Origin: Caldilineaceae bacterium
Lineage (GTDB): Bacteria; Chloroflexota; Anaerolineae; Caldilineales; Caldilineaceae
Length of the DNA: 64,000 nucleotides
Assembly: GCA_020634815.1 (NCBI GenBank)
Contig: JACKBA010000013.1
Span: 1-64,000, forward strand
Direction: 5' to 3'
Within the stretch, counting starts at the first letter, position 1; each line of letters starts with the position of its first letter. Both the position numbers and the translations under genes were made by a program. Shown in pieces: positions 35,832-44,160 of this stretch. Below the pieces are notes generated by a model. The model was not told the DNA's origin and did no database searches. It was given only the letters and a program-made list of their open reading frames with translations.

Positions 35832-36679
35832 AGTTCTTCTCCAAAGCGATCGCTGTACCGGCGGAAGAACCACGCGCCAAAGAGTAGCACGGCGACGGCA
35901 GTCACCGCAGAGCGCAGGAAGAAGTCCAGGTCAGTCCGGTAACCCCAGTAGAGCAGGTCGCGATACATGTTGACGAGCGACGCCATGGGATTCAGGATAT
36001 AGAGCAGCCGCTGCGGGTTGAGCGTGACGCCCAAGAGCGTGATCGAGTCCGGCAATAGCGCTGTCGAGTAGAAGACGGGGGTCAGAAAGAACCACGCCAA
36101 CATCAGCACGTCCATGATCATGGACGTGTCGCGGTAGAAGACGTTCAAGGTGCTAAGGATCAGGGCGACACCGATCGTAAAGATGGTCTGGATGAGCAGG
36201 ACGAACGGCAGCAACCACAGCCACGGGCTAAAGTTGCTCTGAAAGATAAGGAGGGCGGCGAAGAGAATCACGAAGGCCAGCAAAAAATTGATCAACTGGC
36301 TCAGCACGGTGGCAATCGGCAGGATAGCACGCGGGAAATAGACCTTCTTCACCAGCCCGGCGTTGCCCAGTACGCTGTACAAGCTTCCCTGCACGCTGGC
36401 CGAGAAGTAATTCCACGGCAGGAGACCGCAGAGCAGAAAGAGCGGGTAGCGCTCGATCTGGACATTGGGTACGAGCAGGCCAAAGATGAGCGTGAAGACG
36501 AGCATCATTCCTAGGGGGTTGAGGAGGCTCCAGAAAAAGCCCAGCACGCTGTTCTTGTAGCGAGCCTTGAGGTCGGAGATGACCAGATTGCGCAAGAGTT
36601 CGCGGTACTGATAGATCTCGCGAATCTGCCCGTAAATGCCACCTTGTGACGACTGCCGCACCGGCGCCGAAGTTGCCAA
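35828..36679 (-). CDS. wzm: Wzm: glycan ABC exporter permease (ABC-2 type)
   Basis: A 283-residue membrane protein with six helices, the permease partner of Wzt. It has the family opening IREIYQYRELLRNLVISDLK followed by RYKNSVLGFFWSLLNP, then GLLPWNYFSASVQG, and LNVFYRDTSMIMDV before the late helices. It exports lipid-linked glycan across the cytoplasmic membrane. The start is TTG at 36679 with GGAG nine bases upstream; an in-frame stop lies just before it and the next start would cut into the conserved part. It is the first gene of a six-gene operon ending at 27736. A hairpin with a T-run lies just upstream. Confidence 0.92.
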   Translation of the reverse strand: MATSAPVRQSSQGGIYGQIREIYQYRELLRNLVISDLKARYKNSVLGFFWSLLNPLGMMLVFTLIFGLLVPNVQIERYPLFLLCGLLPWNYFSASVQGSLYSVLGNAGLVKKVYFPRAILPIATVLSQLINFLLAFVILFAALLIFQSNFSPWLWLLPFVLLIQTIFTIGVALILSTLNVFYRDTSMIMDVLMLAWFFLTPVFYSTALLPDSITLLGVTLNPQRLLYILNPMASLVNMYRDLLYWGYRTDLDFFLRSAVTAVAVLLFGAWFFRRYSDRFGEEL

Positions 36680-36701
36680 ACTCGTTCACTCCGCTGGCAT
36701 C

Positions 36702-36742
36702 AAAAAAACGATGCAGGACGTAGCCAGACCGTCCCGCATCGT
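36702..36742 (-). terminator. Rho-independent terminator or leader attenuator before wzm
   Basis: A 13-base stem with one mismatch (arms 36708-36720 and 36730-36742) and a nine-base loop is followed on the minus strand by seven T. It lies 93 bases past the stop of the secreted gene at 36835 and 23 bases before the wzm start. It should end the upstream operon, and it would attenuate wzm if transcription enters from above. Confidence 0.82.
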
Positions 36743-36834
36743 TCAGCATACCAGAGATCGAACCTCACACCAAACTAATTCCCGCAAGGCGCCGTTTTGA
36801 TTTTTCCGGCTCCTTGCTGCCGGATGCCGCTCGC

Positions 36835-38466
36835 TCAGGGAATGCCCCTGCCGATGCGCGGGAAGAACTGCTGCTGGTTGGCGACGACAACGGTGGCTTG
36901 TCTGCTCTGCGTCGGCACGCCATCACCGCTGATCTCCGCACGCACCTGTCGCCCACTGTCAGCGGCCTGCACGCCGCTCCAGGTGACGCTTGCCACGGCC
37001 GTATCGCCACAGCCCGACACGGCAACCGCCTGGTCGGCACCGATCTGGACGCCGTCGGGATCATAGAAGCGCACGGTGACCGGAGTGGGCGTCACCGCAT
37101 TGCCGGCATTCCCCACGGTTGCCCGAAGCGTGACGGTCGCCGGCACGCTGGTCGAAAGGACGCTACCGGGTATTATCGCGAGTTCGGTCAGGCTCACGGA
37201 GGTCGTGACCGTGATTGGCGCAGTGTATGCCTGATAGTTTGCCCCCATCGGCGACAGTTCAAAGGGCGGCTGCGTCGGGACGTTCGACAGGCTCGTATAG
37301 AGGCTGCCATTGAAGCCAGGGTCCACGGTGCTGTACCATGAGAGGCGCTGTACCAGACGATAGTTGTCCGCGGGATAGCCCAGCCTGGCATCTGTCGTGT
37401 TGAGCAGATAGTTGAACGTGTCGGTCATGAATTTGTTGACGATGCTCGTCGTAAAGCCAAAGCGTTCGGGTAGAAGCACCCCATACTCAGACAGGTAGAG
37501 CGGGTGGTTGGTGTAGCCGCGATCGTACATCCATTGTCGAAAGCGCACGATCTGCTGGGCAAACAGATTGATATCCGCCGTCAACGGCAGTTCGCTGTAT
37601 TTCCTGGTCTGCGGGTCGTAGAACGGCTCATAGATGCGAATAACCAGACCATCCACAGCCGTCAACCCCGGCGGTATGTCGGCGCCCCAGCAGACCAGGC
37701 CGCTATTGTAGGTTGGCTGTGTCTTCGTGATGGCGTAGTCAGCAGGCTTGTTGGCCTCATCAGCATAGTGGCCGCAACTGCGCTCGTTGAGAATAAAGTT
37801 GTGAATTGCCCACCCATCGACCGGCATTGGCTCACCATAGCGCTCTACGTACGTCTTGAGCACAATATCGAGATACTGGAGGCGAACCGGCGTCGGCTGG
37901 ACAATGGCGCCGGCAAAGATACGTGCGGCCGGATCCTTGCCCTTGATGAGGTAGTACATGTCATGGTAAGCCTCGGCATAGACCTGCGGCCGCAACTCGT
38001 CCTGATAGTAGAGACGATCGGGCTCATTGCCGATGATCCAGTCGGCGCCGGGATTGCCGGCGATTGCGGCATCCAGGGCAGCGCCTGACGGGTAATAGTT
38101 GTAGGATGGCTGTCCATTGACCTCTGCCGGTGTCAGCCGAATGATCGGCACGTAGTCCGCTCCGTTGGGATGCGAGGGCGACGAATTGGCGCTGTAATCG
38201 ATGTACCACCCAATCCGCAGGGGCTCGATGTCGAACTCGGTCACCGGTTGATTGGCCACGTTGACACCAAAGCGGCAAAGCGCCGGTGCCGGCGCATCAG
38301 CCGGTTCGGCATTGTCCTGTGCGTGGGCCTGAACGACAGTTGCCGCCAACAGGACGACAACGACTGCCATGCCGGCCAGCCCACTTCGCGCCAGGCGTCG
38401 CCACGTCAAAGCCGGCGTTGAGCGCCGGCTTTCGAAACCAGATTGCACTGACTTGATACGTACCAC
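36835..38466 (-). CDS. Secreted TIM-barrel glycosidase-like protein with CARDB-like C-terminus
   Basis: A 543-residue exported protein. The signal region is long (basic start, hydrophobic core AGMAVVVVLLAATVV, likely cut after AHA-Q). The catalytic-type part (about 65-400) has WIIGNEPDRLYYQDEL with Glu148 in the NEP motif and LYLSEYGVLLPE with Glu327, the acid/base and nucleophile pattern of clan A glycoside hydrolases. The end (about 420-530) resembles a CARDB/Ig-like cell-surface domain. The last residues are QQFFPRIGRGIP. It starts GTG at 38466, two bases after the previous stop, with GAGGAAG overlapping that stop. The substrate is unknown; a glycan of the same locus is a guess. Confidence 0.72.
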   Translation of the reverse strand: MVRIKSVQSGFESRRSTPALTWRRLARSGLAGMAVVVVLLAATVVQAHAQDNAEPADAPAPALCRFGVNVANQPVTEFDIEPLRIGWYIDYSANSSPSHPNGADYVPIIRLTPAEVNGQPSYNYYPSGAALDAAIAGNPGADWIIGNEPDRLYYQDELRPQVYAEAYHDMYYLIKGKDPAARIFAGAIVQPTPVRLQYLDIVLKTYVERYGEPMPVDGWAIHNFILNERSCGHYADEANKPADYAITKTQPTYNSGLVCWGADIPPGLTAVDGLVIRIYEPFYDPQTRKYSELPLTADINLFAQQIVRFRQWMYDRGYTNHPLYLSEYGVLLPERFGFTTSIVNKFMTDTFNYLLNTTDARLGYPADNYRLVQRLSWYSTVDPGFNGSLYTSLSNVPTQPPFELSPMGANYQAYTAPITVTTSVSLTELAIIPGSVLSTSVPATVTLRATVGNAGNAVTPTPVTVRFYDPDGVQIGADQAVAVSGCGDTAVASVTWSGVQAADSGRQVRAEISGDGVPTQSRQATVVVANQQQFFPRIGRGIP

Positions 38467-38468
38467 GC

Positions 38469-40001
38469 TTACTTCCTCGCTACGATAAATACGGGGTCAC
38501 CATTGATCGCGATCTGGAAGCGACCGTCTGTTCTGCCATCGTTACCGTCCACTACGGTCCCCTTCACCTGCCAGAATGCATCATAAACGGTTGCACTGGT
38601 TCCATCAAGCCGGATATTGTCGGCAGTCGTGGTATCCACATAAGGCCGCTGCTTGCTGCCCCAAATATTTGTCGGATCAGTCGGGTTGGTCCAGGCAACA
38701 TAGATGGTGCGCTGGTTGGCGACGTCGTAGAACTCATAAACCACGTTGTTGGTCCACTCCTTCTCCACGATCCGCTTGACGAAGCGCACGTTGGCCAGTT
38801 CGCGCGTCAGCACTTGAAAAACGGTGTAGGCGGGCTTGCGGACGGGCGCCGTATCTTCATCGGCATAGGTAACCAGGCCGCTGTCCTGCAGGTAAGCGCC
38901 GCCGATATCGCTCAGCGGCCACCACGTAGACATGGGGATCCCAGCAACGATAGACTGCGCATAGAGTTGGACGACCATGCGCACCTGGAGGACATCGCTG
39001 CCGTGCGGGTACATGGCGTTGTTGTGCCAGCCCATTTCGGTGATGATGATCGGCTTGTTGACACCGTACTTCTGCAAGACCGCGCGGATGGCATCAGTTT
39101 TCTTGACCAGGCTGGGGCCGTCCATCAAATAGTCGTCTGTCCAATTGACGCCAAAGAGCGGGTAGAAATGGTAGTTCATGATATCGAAGTAGGGGCCGGC
39201 GCCGTTCGCCAACACATCATCGAGGAACTTGCGCACAAAGGGGCCGTTGTCCGCTGGATTCTCAGGGTCGGTATCGGTGAAGAAGTCATAGGCGATGCCG
39301 CCGAAAACGACATTCACCTTGGGATTGGCCGCTTTCATGGCCGGGTAAATCGCCTTGAGCATCGCAGCATATTCCTTGCCATGCTCACCCCAACGCTGCA
39401 TGGACCCGGCCGGCCCAGCGTCCGGTTCGTTGTATAGCTCAAAATAAAGGATCTGCGGCGAACCCGGTGCATCGTCGACGCCATCGCCATCATAGCGCTC
39501 CACAAGCGCGCCCATGAACTCAGCGAACTCGGGTAGATTCTCAGCCGGGATCACGCCCTCAACGTCCGGCGCAGCCCACAAAGGATTGCCCAGAATGGTC
39601 ATGACCATGTTGTAGCAGCCTTGTCCCACGACAGCAGCCACGGAGTCGATACCGGCCCAATTATATTTATCCGGCGTCGTGTTCGTCGGTTCGGCGCCGG
39701 CCCAGGAGATTTCGTTACGGATAAATGAAGCCCCACTTGCCACGAGGTCATTGTGCAAAATGGTGCCCTCGCCTGTCGCGCCGTAGAGTTGCACGCCATA
39801 GCGGGAGAGCGTGCGCAACTGATAGCACTTGTTGTCCAGAATACTCGGCAAGTAAAGCGGCGTCTCATTACCGGGCTCGGCAGCCGGTTCTTGCGCACTG
39901 GCAGGAGCCACCGCAGTGATTGCCAGTGTCAGCGCCAGCACAAGCGCCAGAATACGGTTCGTCCCGCTGCGCTGCAGCCGGAAGCCATATCTCGTTTCCA
40001 T
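38469..40001 (-). CDS. Secreted glycoside hydrolase-like protein (clan A)
   Basis: A 510-residue exported protein. The signal peptide has the core LALVLALTLAITAVA and a likely cut after ASA-Q near residue 37. The TIM barrel contains YFELYNEPDAG with Glu192 and IIITEMGWHNN with Glu322, placed as acid/base and nucleophile of GH5/GH39-type enzymes. Shortly after the signal peptide comes PLYLPSILDNK, similar to tails found at the C-termini of the neighbouring secreted proteins. ATG at 40001 is used; GTG at 40004 is the alternative. It is two bases upstream of the gene at 38466. Exopolysaccharide loci often carry such hydrolases, as PslG in the Psl system; equivalence here is only inference. Confidence 0.75.
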   Translation of the reverse strand: METRYGFRLQRSGTNRILALVLALTLAITAVAPASAQEPAAEPGNETPLYLPSILDNKCYQLRTLSRYGVQLYGATGEGTILHNDLVASGASFIRNEISWAGAEPTNTTPDKYNWAGIDSVAAVVGQGCYNMVMTILGNPLWAAPDVEGVIPAENLPEFAEFMGALVERYDGDGVDDAPGSPQILYFELYNEPDAGPAGSMQRWGEHGKEYAAMLKAIYPAMKAANPKVNVVFGGIAYDFFTDTDPENPADNGPFVRKFLDDVLANGAGPYFDIMNYHFYPLFGVNWTDDYLMDGPSLVKKTDAIRAVLQKYGVNKPIIITEMGWHNNAMYPHGSDVLQVRMVVQLYAQSIVAGIPMSTWWPLSDIGGAYLQDSGLVTYADEDTAPVRKPAYTVFQVLTRELANVRFVKRIVEKEWTNNVVYEFYDVANQRTIYVAWTNPTDPTNIWGSKQRPYVDTTTADNIRLDGTSATVYDAFWQVKGTVVDGNDGRTDGRFQIAINGDPVFIVARK

Positions 40002-40073
40002 CACTCACTTCTATCCTTTACTCTTGCGCATGCACTTCGACATGCGCCCTCTACCACGACCCTGCAATATCAC

Positions 40074-40104
40074 CTGCCGGCACACTTCATTGTCGCGCCG
40101 GCAG
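40074..40104 (-). terminator. Weak hairpin between propeller and glycosidase genes
   Basis: An eight-base perfect stem CTGCCGGC with its complement and a 15-base loop lies in the 150-base gap between 40001 and 40152. A second seven-base stem is at 40026-40047. There is no T-run, so these may be mRNA-processing or stabilising structures and not terminators. Confidence 0.3.
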
Positions 40105-40151
40105 AGTGGCAACGCAGCGATCCTTTGTCTCGTCCGCAACCGAAAGCAGCG

Positions 40152-41270
40152 CTACTGGCGCTGAATCTGCGGCAGATTCAACAGGTAGTCGTTGAACGGC
40201 GTACGCCAGCGCACGATTTGATTGGCGCCGCCCACTGCAATCCATGTGTCGCCATCAGAATCGACCGCGATACCCCACGGTTCGCTACCGGCAGCCGGCA
40301 GCCTGGCTTCGACATTCGACACTTCGGTACCGTTGAACTTGTACTGGTAGCGTCCGACGCGGCCATCGCCTTCGCGTGTATACCAAGTCTGGCGGAAGCC
40401 CCCCAGTTCCGTCACGAAAAGCCCGTCGGGGCCATTGCCAGGCGGCACGTCATAGAACCCCCACAGATTCGTCGTGTTGAGTGCGAAGCGGCCGATGGCG
40501 TCGTTGCCGGAGCCGGTGATCCAGATCTCGCCCGTGTTGTCGACGACAATGTTGATCGGCGCAGTGCTGGACCCAGCCGGGGCGGGCACAAACCGATCTT
40601 CGATTATCCGATACAGTGCGGCCGATGACTTGAATGTCGGGCCTGTGAACCAGGGGCCAACCGGGGAGAAAGCAACACTCTCCAGTTGTGCGCCCGTCAT
40701 ATCAACGTTGTTACCGTCGTTCGGGTTCTTGTCGGTGAACTCAGTAATCGTTCCGTTCGTCGGATCGAGGCGGCCAAGGTTGTCGCCCTTACGCTCCACG
40801 AACCAGACATAGCCGCCACCTGCAGTAATGCCGGTCGGCTCGGAGGCAGCCGTCGGGATCGCGTAGTAGACGACGTTGCCGTTCGTGGGGTCGAGGCGGC
40901 CAATTTCGTTGCTGCCCAGCGCGGTGAAGTACAGGAAGCCGTTGAAGAGCACCAGGTCATACGGTGTTTTGCCGGCAGCCAGATCGAAGTAGTCGACTGA
41001 TGTTGCTGCGGCGCTGACCGCGCCATCGGTGACCGTGAGCTTGCCGATGGAATCAGCCGCCGGCATGGTGAACCAGAGTTCACCCTGGGCGGATGCGATG
41101 AGATTGCGCGGGCTTCCCTTCACGGCGTACGTTGTGAAGACGCTGGGATCGGCCTGGCTGGTTGCGGACAGGTGACGAGCGCCACCCACCAGGAACGCCA
41201 TAACCAGAAGCAGCATCATACCCAGGCGAAGAGTGGTTGAGATTCGCCTGGACGTTTCATTCGAGTTCAT
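40152..41270 (-). CDS. Secreted Vgb-like beta-propeller protein
   Basis: A 372-residue exported protein. A signal peptide (LGMMLLLVMAFLVGG) is followed by six or seven repeats of about 45 residues with the pattern G.IGRLDPTNG..., VWFVERKGD and EIWITGSGNDAIGRF, typical of streptogramin lyase (Vgb)-like and NHL-like propellers. Real Vgb needs specific His and Glu residues that I cannot assign, so binding and not lyase activity is the safer call. The end reads LLNLPQIQRQ, resembling the tails of other secreted proteins here. ATG at 41270 has AGGAG eight bases upstream and follows the GT4 stop by five bases. Confidence 0.75.
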   Translation of the reverse strand: MNSNETSRRISTTLRLGMMLLLVMAFLVGGARHLSATSQADPSVFTTYAVKGSPRNLIASAQGELWFTMPAADSIGKLTVTDGAVSAAATSVDYFDLAAGKTPYDLVLFNGFLYFTALGSNEIGRLDPTNGNVVYYAIPTAASEPTGITAGGGYVWFVERKGDNLGRLDPTNGTITEFTDKNPNDGNNVDMTGAQLESVAFSPVGPWFTGPTFKSSAALYRIIEDRFVPAPAGSSTAPINIVVDNTGEIWITGSGNDAIGRFALNTTNLWGFYDVPPGNGPDGLFVTELGGFRQTWYTREGDGRVGRYQYKFNGTEVSNVEARLPAAGSEPWGIAVDSDGDTWIAVGGANQIVRWRTPFNDYLLNLPQIQRQ

Positions 41271-41275
41271 CGGTT

Positions 41276-42556
41276 TTACTCCTGTGGAACGGGCAGTCGA
41301 ATGACTGCCTCCTGGCGGGGGCGAATTCCGAGCAATACTTCGTAGGCTTCGACGATCTTCGCCGCCGCATTTTCCCATTCATATTGCTCTTGGGCGCGCA
41401 GGCGGAGCGTTTCGCCCAGCCGTTGCGCCCGGTCCTGGTCGTGCAACAATGAGAGGATCTTTTGGGCCAGGCTCTCGTCACTGCCGCGCTCCGCGTAGAC
41501 GCCGGCACTGCCGAGATACTCACGGGCAACGGGTGTGTCGAAGGCGACTGTCGGCAATCCCATGGCCATATAGTTCAACAGCTTGCCGGCGCCTTCGGTC
41601 AAGCTGAGCTTCGGTGCGACGGCCACATTGCCCAACGCGAGGTGCCGCGCTGCGTGCTCGTACGGGACGCGCCCGGTAAAGATGACGCGGTCGCGCACGC
41701 CCAGCGTGTCGGCCATCTGCTGGTAGTAGTCGACACCGGGAAAGCCCATGAGCAGCAGATAGACATCCGGCCGCTCCGCTCGAATCTGCTGCATGGCGCG
41801 CAGCAGATGGCCGGTTCCCTGATATTCCGCCAGCAGCCCCAGATAGACGATGACCGGGGCGTCCGCAGGCAGTCCAAAGCGCGTCCGCAACTCCGTCATC
41901 TCCTGCTCGGGAAATGTCGCACGCGGGCGAAACTGGCTTGTGTCGACACAGTCAGGCAATGGACGGATCGCGCCGGCGTCACAGCCGAAGTCCTGGAGAA
42001 GGACGCGTTCGGCGTTTGATGAGCTGGTAAATATCAAGCCGGACGAGTGGTCGATCCAGGTCTCCAAACGCCGCAGCGGCGGGTAGACCGGGCTCTCACG
42101 GCGCAAGAAGTGATGGTCGATCATTTCTTCGGTCAGGCTGCCTTGAAAGTCGAACAGGACGGGCAGGCCAAAGAGACGGCCGAGCACCTGGCCGATGAGC
42201 GCACCTTCATGCAGGTGTGCGTGGATGACGTCGAAGCGTTCGCCGGCCATCACCTGCAGCGCCTTCATGCCAAGCAGGGCGTCGAAGACAATCTTGTGCC
42301 GGCTCGACCCGACCTCGTAATGCTGGCGCCAGGGAATCGGCAACGTGCGCCGGATGTCAAGGCCGGGCAGATCGCGGCCATTGCGATAGGTGACGATCGT
42401 CACGCGGTGGCCGAGCCGCTGCAGCGTACGGGCCTCTTCGAGGATACGCACGTGGCAGCCGTAGTCAGCAAAGAAGCTGGTCGGCGCTATCATCAGCACG
42501 CGGTAGGACCGCTTGGCGGGTGTGTCGGGACTCTTTTCGTTTAGTGTCTTGCTCAT
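41276..42556 (-). CDS. GT4 family glycosyltransferase
   Basis: A 426-residue GT-B glycosyltransferase. It has VLMIAPTSFFADYGCHVRIL, then VIVYLGLLAEYQGTGHLLRA and SLTEGAGKLLNYMAMGLPTV, the donor site with E and GK residues at the positions expected in this GT4 subgroup. It starts the operon that continues with the Vgb-like and glycosidase-like genes. A promoter-like pair lies at 42591-42618. The sugar donor is unknown. Confidence 0.88.
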   Translation of the reverse strand: MSKTLNEKSPDTPAKRSYRVLMIAPTSFFADYGCHVRILEEARTLQRLGHRVTIVTYRNGRDLPGLDIRRTLPIPWRQHYEVGSSRHKIVFDALLGMKALQVMAGERFDVIHAHLHEGALIGQVLGRLFGLPVLFDFQGSLTEEMIDHHFLRRESPVYPPLRRLETWIDHSSGLIFTSSSNAERVLLQDFGCDAGAIRPLPDCVDTSQFRPRATFPEQEMTELRTRFGLPADAPVIVYLGLLAEYQGTGHLLRAMQQIRAERPDVYLLLMGFPGVDYYQQMADTLGVRDRVIFTGRVPYEHAARHLALGNVAVAPKLSLTEGAGKLLNYMAMGLPTVAFDTPVAREYLGSAGVYAERGSDESLAQKILSLLHDQDRAQRLGETLRLRAQEQYEWENAAAKIVEAYEVLLGIRPRQEAVIRLPVPQE

Positions 42557-42590
42557 CGGTTAAACACCATAGGTAACAACTCAGCCACCA

Positions 42591-42618
42591 ATTGTAGCCG
42601 CGTCACCAACCCTCACAA
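42591..42618 (-). promoter_or_regulatory. Candidate promoter of the 42556-36835 operon
   Basis: The minus strand reads TTGTGA, 16 bases, TACAAT (four and five consensus matches). It would start transcription near 42585, about 29 bases before the ATG at 42556. Confidence 0.42.
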
Positions 42619-42620
42619 AA

Positions 42621-44096
42621 TCATTTTGCCTCAGAACTCAGGAGAGTTCTACGCAGCGTCTGGAAATCGCCCACCGTCAGCACACCGGTTGCCCAACAAA
42701 GCACCAGGTAGACGGTGGCTGCCAGTGCGGCAGTCGCCAGCCAAAACGCAGGTAGAAAAAACGCAACCAGCCCTGCCGCCACCGTGGCGATGCCCAGTCC
42801 CCAAAATCGCTTGACGCGCAGCGGGAGCCGCATCTTGTGCAGCAGATAGAGGCTAAGCGCGCTGCCCAGGCTGCCCGCCAGCACCACGGCCAGTGCGGCG
42901 CCATTGGCGCCAAGCAGTTGCGTCAGCGGCGGCAGCAGCAGGACCGTCCCCAGGATATGCACGACGCTGATCCACAAACTGGCGCGCAGTTGGTGCTCGA
43001 TCATCAGCAACGTCGTGGCGTAGACCTCGATGAGGAAGAGGGGCGCCGCCCAGATGAGAATCTGGTAGGCGCGGGCCGAGGCGCCATAGTCGCCGCCAAA
43101 GAGCAGGTTCAGGAGTTCGGGCGCAACGCCGAAGCCGATCGCAGCCACGGGCAGCACCGCAACCAGGCCAAAGCGCAGACTCAGCGCGCTGAGCCGGTCG
43201 TAGCGCTCCCTCGTCTGCCGGTGCAGCCGGCTCAGCGTCGGATAGAGCGCCTTCCAGAAGCTCTGGATCAACTTCATCAGCACGCGCACCACGTTGTAGG
43301 CCGCGCTGTAGATACCGGTCACCGTCGGCCCGGCGACGAAGCTCAGCAGCAGGATGTCCAGCCGTTGCAGGAGGACGTCCGAGAGCGAGAGGCCGAAGAA
43401 GGGCATGGTGCGGCGCAGGAGTGACTCAAGCTGGACATGCACGTGCTCCTGCGGCGCGGCCAGAACGCGGCTGCGCGCCAGCAGAACCAGACATAGGATG
43501 GCCGAGATCGCCTGCGTGACGATGATCACCGCAATCAGCATCAACTCGTTGCCGCCGCTCCACAGCACGCCGATACTGAAGACGAGAATCAGCGTGTTGA
43601 CCAACACCTCGACGCCCATGACCAGTTCCATGCGCTCGCCGGCCTGAAAGAGCGTCTCCGACGCAGAGGTAATGGCGTAGAGCGGCAGGGACGCGCCCAC
43701 CAGCCACAGCGACATCGCCGTCACCGGTGCAAAGGGCAGCACGAACGTCAGCGTGATCAAACCCATCCAGGTCAGGACGCTTGTCACGAGTTGGATGCCG
43801 AGCAGCCAGCGAAAATAGCTGCGGCGGTGGGTCGGGTGCTGGGCAAGGTCGCGCACGAGCAGCGTGGGCAATCCCAGCTCGGCAATGACCTGGCTGACGT
43901 TGAGATAGGCGAGTGCAATTGTGTAGTGGCCCAGGCCGTCCACGCCAAGCCGGCGCGCAATCAGCACCTGGAGGATGAAACTCATGCCGATCCGCCACAG
44001 GCTGGCGCTGGTCAGGGCGCCGGTGTTGACGAGGACGCGGCGCCCGGTGTGGTGATGAGTCGGCTCGGCGGTCGCCGGCACGGCGGATTCAGACAT
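42621..44096 (-). CDS. Wzx-type polysaccharide flippase (MOP superfamily)
   Basis: A 491-residue membrane protein with about 14 helices. It starts LVNTGALTSASLWRIGMSFI then QVLIARRLGVDGLGHYTIAL, the polysaccharide-biosynthesis (Wzx/RfbX) N-terminal signature, and has VTGIYSAAYNVVRVLMKLIQ mid-protein. It would flip a lipid-linked oligosaccharide to the outer face. ATG at 44096 was chosen over a start 24 bases upstream because an extended -10 box lies exactly six bases before it, giving a leaderless transcript. It appears to be a single gene. Its presence beside a Wzm/Wzt exporter implies two glycan export routes or two products. Confidence 0.87.
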   Translation of the reverse strand: MSESAVPATAEPTHHHTGRRVLVNTGALTSASLWRIGMSFILQVLIARRLGVDGLGHYTIALAYLNVSQVIAELGLPTLLVRDLAQHPTHRRSYFRWLLGIQLVTSVLTWMGLITLTFVLPFAPVTAMSLWLVGASLPLYAITSASETLFQAGERMELVMGVEVLVNTLILVFSIGVLWSGGNELMLIAVIIVTQAISAILCLVLLARSRVLAAPQEHVHVQLESLLRRTMPFFGLSLSDVLLQRLDILLLSFVAGPTVTGIYSAAYNVVRVLMKLIQSFWKALYPTLSRLHRQTRERYDRLSALSLRFGLVAVLPVAAIGFGVAPELLNLLFGGDYGASARAYQILIWAAPLFLIEVYATTLLMIEHQLRASLWISVVHILGTVLLLPPLTQLLGANGAALAVVLAGSLGSALSLYLLHKMRLPLRVKRFWGLGIATVAAGLVAFFLPAFWLATAALAATVYLVLCWATGVLTVGDFQTLRRTLLSSEAK

Positions 44097-44102
44097 GCGA
44101 GG

Positions 44103-44111
44103 ATTGTAGCA
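44103..44111 (-). promoter_or_regulatory. Extended -10 promoter giving a leaderless flippase mRNA
   Basis: The minus strand reads TGCTACAAT, then six bases, then the ATG at 44096. This is the classic spacing for transcription to start on the A of the start codon. No ribosome site is present. Confidence 0.5.
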
Positions 44112-44160
44112 CGCCGTCAAAGCCAGATGGAATTTGGGGCGCGCCGGTGACGCTTCGCGC

